Shown here in pieces: positions 43,379-46,873 of a stretch of 46,873 nt of DNA. Made by a program: the position numbers and the translations under genes. The notes beneath the pieces are model-generated. The model saw only the letters and a list, made by a program, of their open reading frames with translations, was not told the DNA's origin and searched no databases. Positions within the stretch are counted from its first letter, which is position 1, and each line of letters starts with the position of its first letter. Source of the stretch: an uncultured Nioella sp. (lineage in GTDB: Bacteria > Pseudomonadota > Alphaproteobacteria > Rhodobacterales > Rhodobacteraceae); assembly GCA_947495575.1 (NCBI GenBank), contig CANLZL010000011.1, forward strand, positions 1-46,873. Reading direction: 5' to 3'.

Positions 43379-44259
43379 GCCCGGAACAAAAAGCTATAGA
43401 TCGCGCAATGTCGCTGGCCTGTTGGGCCGCGCCGGAGAAGGCAATTGCCCTTGGGGGCGGGATCACAAACTTCAACGTCAAATTGACCGATGAAGGCCGC
43501 GATTACGTGGTTCGTGTGGGCGATGACATCCCGCTGCATCAGGTAATGAGGTTCAACGAACTGGCCTGCCATCGCGCGGCCGAGGCTGTCGGTGTCTCGC
43601 CCCGGATCGTACATAGCGAGCGCGGGATTCTGGCGATGGATTATATCGACGGCCGCAGTTTGCAGGCCGCCGATATATGCCAACCGGCAATGGTGGACCG
43701 CATCGTTGTGCTGTTGAGACGTTTGCATGTGGATGGGCAGAAAAACCTTCGTGGACCAGTGCTAATGTTCTGGGTTTTCCACATTCTGCGTGACTACGCT
43801 GCAACCTTGCAGTCAGCAGAGTCTGTTCACATGGGTTTGCTGCCCAACCTATTGGCAAAGGCTGACGGGCTGGCAACCGCCATCGGCCAAATTGACGTCG
43901 TGCTTGGTCATAATGACCTGCTACCGGCAAATTTCATGGGCGCCGGCGATCGTCTTTGGCTCATCGATTGGGACTACGGCGGTCTGAACTCGCCACTCTT
44001 TGACCTTGCGGGTCTCGCGTCGAACGCGCAAATGCCCGAACCGGTCGAGCGGCAGATGCTGGAGGCCTATTTCGACCGGTCCGTTGACGACGGCTTGTGG
44101 CGAAAATTCACAGCCATGAAGGCCGCGTCGCTTTTGCGGGAAACCATGTGGAGCATGGTCTCAGAAATCCACTCGCAAATCGATTTTGACTACCCGAACT
44201 ACACAGCTGCAAACCTCGAACGGTTTAAAGCTGCCCTGCAAGACTTTGAAAACTCGTGA
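43375..44259 (+). CDS. Choline-kinase-like phosphotransferase (kinase 2)
   Basis: A 294-aa APH/ChoK-fold kinase. HNDLLPANF (His179, Asp181, Asn186) and LIDWDYGG (Asp198) are the catalytic and metal motifs. The N-terminal GGGITNFNVKL resembles the nucleotide-binding loop of LicA-type choline kinases. It is translationally coupled to the permease, which suggests phosphorylation of the imported compound, but the substrate is not shown. Its neighbour downstream is the second FAD-GcvT gene, 7 bp away. Confidence 0.84.
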   Translation: MSPEQKAIDRAMSLACWAAPEKAIALGGGITNFNVKLTDEGRDYVVRVGDDIPLHQVMRFNELACHRAAEAVGVSPRIVHSERGILAMDYIDGRSLQAADICQPAMVDRIVVLLRRLHVDGQKNLRGPVLMFWVFHILRDYAATLQSAESVHMGLLPNLLAKADGLATAIGQIDVVLGHNDLLPANFMGAGDRLWLIDWDYGGLNSPLFDLAGLASNAQMPEPVERQMLEAYFDRSVDDGLWRKFTAMKAASLLRETMWSMVSEIHSQIDFDYPNYTAANLERFKAALQDFENS

Positions 44260-44266
44260 GGAACCA

Positions 44267-46717
44267 ATGAGCGATTTTCCAACCAGCGCCAAGGCCGTAA
44301 TCATCGGCGGCGGCATCGTAGGCTGTTCTACAGCTTATCACCTGGCCAAAATGGGCTGGACCGAGGTTGTTCTGCTTGAACGCAAAAAGCTGACTTCCGG
44401 CACGACGTTTCACGCCGCAGGGCTTGTCGGACAACTACGGTCAAATGCCAACATCACCCAATTGTTGGGCGAGTCTGTCAATCTTTACCGCACACTGGAA
44501 GAAGAGACAGGGCTTGGCACCGGCTGGAAAATGAATGGCGGCTTGCGGCTGGCCTGTAACGAAGAACGCTGGACCGAGGTCAAACGCCAGGCAACCACTG
44601 CCCGCTCTTTCGGGCTCGACATGCAGTTGTTGACGCCAAAAGAGGCGCAAGAGATGTGGCCGCTAATGACAATCGACGACGTGGTTGGCGCGGCCTATTT
44701 ACCCACGGACGGGCAGGCCAACCCGTCAGACATTACTCAAGCGCTTGCGAAAGGCGCGCGTATGTCGGGCGCGTCAATCTATGAAGACACCAAAGTTGAG
44801 CGCATCGACGTTCAAGACGGTGTGATCAAAGGGGTCGAAACGGAAAAGGGTTATATCGCTTGTGAAAAGGTTATCCTTTGCGGCGGCCAATGGACCCGGA
44901 ATTTCGCAAAGACTGTTGGCGTAAATGTGCCGCTGGTGCCGGTAGAACACCAGTATATGGTCACGGAACGCATCGATGGTGTCACCGCTGATTTGCCGAC
45001 GCTGCGCGACCCTGACCGGCTGACCTATTACAAAGAAGAAGTTGGCGGACTTGTGATGGGCGGCTATGAGCCCAATCCGATCCCGTGGGCCATGGATGGT
45101 ATCCCCAAAGGGTTCCACTACACTCTGCTCAGTTCCAATTTCGAACATTTCGAACAGTTGATGGAGCTCTCCCTGGGTCGGGTTCCCGCATTGGAAACTG
45201 CGGGGATCAAGGAACTGGTCAATGGCCCGGAAAGCTTCACCCCTGATGGCAACTTTATCCTAGGCGAGGCGCCAGAGCTGAAGAACTTCTTTGTTGGTGC
45301 GGGCTTTAACGCATATGGCATCGCCGCTGGCGGTGGCGCGGGCATGGCCCTGGCAGAATGGGTCGCAAATGGAGAACCGCCCTTTGATCTTTGGCCGGTC
45401 GATATCCGCCGCTTTGGGCGCCCCCATTTTGACAGCGATTGGGTGCGGACCCGCACACTGGAAGCCTATGGAAAGCATTACACAATGGCCTGGCCGTCAG
45501 AGGAGCATTCCTCGGGCCGGCCTTGCCGGAAATCGCCGCTCTACGCGACGCTGCTGGAAAACGGTGCTTGCTTCGGAGAAAAACTGGGATGGGAACGGCC
45601 CAACTGGTATGCAGATACCTCAAAAGGCGAAGAGGCCAAAGATGTCTATACCTTCGGCAAACCCAATTGGTTCGACGCGGTCGGGCGCGAGCACAAAGCA
45701 GCTCGTGAGGCGGCCGTCCTTTACGACCAAACCTCCTTTGCAAAATTTGTCCTCAAAGGCCCGGATGCAGAGGCTGCGCTAAGCTGGATCGCGGCCAATG
45801 ATGTCGCCAAGCCTGTTGGGTCGCTGATCTACACCCAAATGCTCAATGATCGTGGTGGCATCGAAAGCGATCTGACATGCGTAAGAACCAAACGCGATGA
45901 GTACTACATCGTGACCGGCACGGGCTACGCCACCCATGATTTTGACTGGATTGAGAAAAACATCCCCGAGGGCATGAACGTCCAACTGGTCGATGTGACC
46001 TCGGCCTATGCGGTTTTGTCGCTGATGGGTCCACGTGCCCGGGATATCCTCGAGCAGGTCACCCGCGATGATGTGTCCAATGAAGGATTTGCTTTCGGCA
46101 CTTCGAAAACCATCGGTATTGCCGGTTGCCCGGTGAACGCTCTGCGTGTGACCTATGTAGGAGAGCTTGGGTGGGAACTGCACCTGCCGGTTGAATATGC
46201 GACAACGGTTTATGCGGCCCTGAAAGAGGCAGGCAAAGCGCACGGGTTGATCGATGCCGGATATCGCTCGATCGAGAGTCTGCGCCTGGAAAAAGGTTAC
46301 CGCGCTTGGTCGGGTGAGATCAGCCCAGATTACACGCCAATGGAATCCGGACTTGGCTGGGCGTGCAAACTGCGCACGAACACCGCTTTCAAAGGGCGCG
46401 AAGCTGTGCAGGCGCAAAAAGATAACGGTGTCGACAAGATGTTGGCGACTTTTACAACTGACGATCCAGACAGAGTGATTTGCAGCCGCTCGACGATCTA
46501 TCGTAACGGTAAGCGAGTTGGGTATCTGTCTTCTGCTGGCTTTGGTTACACACTCAATCAATGGATCGGCTATGGCTATGTCAGAAATGCCGATGGCGTT
46601 GATGCCGATTACGTCATGTCCGGCGAATACGAGCTTGAAGTTGCGACCGAGCGTGTGCCCTGCAAAGTTCACCTAAAGCCACTCTTCGATCCAAAAATGG
46701 AACGGGTGAAGTGCTAG
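44267..46717 (+). CDS. Dimethylglycine/sarcosine dehydrogenase-like FAD-GcvT protein (2)
   Basis: An 816-aa paralog of the protein at 33967. VIIGGGIVGCS (11-21) binds FAD, and the covalent FAD histidine is His49 in TFHAAGLVGQLR. GcvT-like domains follow with YVGELGWELHLPVEYA and IESLRLEKGYRAWSGE. The start is the ATG at 44267 behind GAGGA, 7 bp after kinase 2. Probably oxidises an N-methyl group and passes electrons to ETF, whose beta-subunit gene lies 94 bp downstream. Substrate not known. Confidence 0.88.
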   Translation: MSDFPTSAKAVIIGGGIVGCSTAYHLAKMGWTEVVLLERKKLTSGTTFHAAGLVGQLRSNANITQLLGESVNLYRTLEEETGLGTGWKMNGGLRLACNEERWTEVKRQATTARSFGLDMQLLTPKEAQEMWPLMTIDDVVGAAYLPTDGQANPSDITQALAKGARMSGASIYEDTKVERIDVQDGVIKGVETEKGYIACEKVILCGGQWTRNFAKTVGVNVPLVPVEHQYMVTERIDGVTADLPTLRDPDRLTYYKEEVGGLVMGGYEPNPIPWAMDGIPKGFHYTLLSSNFEHFEQLMELSLGRVPALETAGIKELVNGPESFTPDGNFILGEAPELKNFFVGAGFNAYGIAAGGGAGMALAEWVANGEPPFDLWPVDIRRFGRPHFDSDWVRTRTLEAYGKHYTMAWPSEEHSSGRPCRKSPLYATLLENGACFGEKLGWERPNWYADTSKGEEAKDVYTFGKPNWFDAVGREHKAAREAAVLYDQTSFAKFVLKGPDAEAALSWIAANDVAKPVGSLIYTQMLNDRGGIESDLTCVRTKRDEYYIVTGTGYATHDFDWIEKNIPEGMNVQLVDVTSAYAVLSLMGPRARDILEQVTRDDVSNEGFAFGTSKTIGIAGCPVNALRVTYVGELGWELHLPVEYATTVYAALKEAGKAHGLIDAGYRSIESLRLEKGYRAWSGEISPDYTPMESGLGWACKLRTNTAFKGREAVQAQKDNGVDKMLATFTTDDPDRVICSRSTIYRNGKRVGYLSSAGFGYTLNQWIGYGYVRNADGVDADYVMSGEYELEVATERVPCKVHLKPLFDPKMERVKC

Positions 46718-46743
46718 GCTGAACGCCGCGAAATTGGGTTTGT

Positions 46744-46771
46744 CCCCCTTGCCACCGTGCAGAAAAGGGGG
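46744..46771 (+). terminator. Weak hairpin between the FAD-GcvT gene and etfB
   Basis: CCCCCTT (46744-46750) pairs with AAGGGGG (46765-46771) over 14 nt. No T-tract; likely a partial terminator or none. Confidence 0.3.
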
Positions 46772-46811
46772 GCGAACAATACGTCCTTCCTGAAAGAGGA
46801 GAGCTTATGCG

Positions 46812-46873
46812 ATGAAGGTGCTTGTGCCTGTCAAACGCGTGATTGACTATAACGTTAAGGTCCGTGTTAAGGC
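46812..46873 (+). CDS. etfB: Electron transfer flavoprotein beta subunit, N-terminal fragment
   Basis: Only 20 codons and two bases lie in the window: MKVLVPVKRVIDYNVKVRVK. This is the distinctive N-terminus of EtfB (MKVLVPVKRV.DYN.K.RV). ETF accepts electrons from acyl-CoA, dimethylglycine and sarcosine dehydrogenases, so its place after the FAD-GcvT gene is meaningful. AAAGAGGAGAG lies upstream. Confidence 0.9.
   Translation, partial: MKVLVPVKRVIDYNVKVRVK

Noticed and set aside
45779-46672. 297-aa minus-strand frame
   Set aside because: Opposite FAD-GcvT 2, without motif or ribosome site; shadow.

Overview
The window reads as chromosomal DNA of a marine-type alphaproteobacterium of the order Rhodobacterales (Roseobacter group). 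This is an inference from the moderately GC-rich coding bias, the gene families and fusions present (MaeB with a phosphotransacetylase-like tail, GcvT-fused FAD dehydrogenases, a fused double ProW permease, small YjiS-like proteins), a perfect CtrA-type box, and an intergenic GGTATTTT-type repeat of a kind I associate with this group. No tRNA, rRNA, CRISPR array, IS element or phage gene was seen.

Layout. 1-7252: the 5' end of glyA (minus), a strongly structured 82-nt element between glyA and nadK, then nadK, maeB, prpE and a soluble histidine kinase/receiver/Hpt protein behind a CtrA-type box. 7328-11847: a tightly overlapped nucleoside-salvage operon, cdd-deoA-deoB-add-upp. 11914-14042: a secreted SPOR-domain protein convergent with a membrane protein that looks like an M48 peptidase that has lost its HExxH site. 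14146-25143 (minus strand): a fatty-acid/acyl-CoA degradation block with an AMP-binding acyl-CoA synthetase, FadJ-type multifunctional enzyme, three small genes (GFA-type, cupin, NTF2-like), thiolase, a Cys-rich YidD-family protein, a GST, a 70-aa protein, a 591-aa acyl-CoA dehydrogenase and two MerR regulators. A palindromic ACGT-rich operator sits in front of the first MerR gene. 25261-27537: two overlapping hotdog thioesterases and a MATE transporter. 27534-32890: pyrD, a DUF952 gene, a secreted 5'-nucleotidase, two tandem YjiS-like micro-proteins, an HMCES/YedK-type protein and an EamA/DMT transporter.

33049-46873 is the most interesting part. Two DeoR-type regulators, two dimethylglycine/sarcosine-dehydrogenase-like FAD-GcvT proteins, two choline-kinase-like phosphotransferases, one inositol-monophosphatase-family phosphatase and a complete glycine-betaine-type ABC importer form a coherent, partly duplicated cluster, followed directly by etfB. 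A consistent model is import of an N-methylated (quaternary ammonium-like) compound, ATP-dependent phosphorylation, folate-linked oxidative demethylation with electrons passed to ETF, and derepression through DeoR proteins that sense a phosphorylated intermediate. The substrate cannot be read from the sequence; I regard this cluster as the best candidate for an undescribed catabolic system.

Most long ORFs opposite the genes above are reading-frame shadows and are not listed. Start sites were chosen from Shine-Dalgarno spacing and family N-termini, and differ from the longest ORF in several genes (nadK, maeB, cdd, both FAD-GcvT genes, kinase 1, thioesterase 1).
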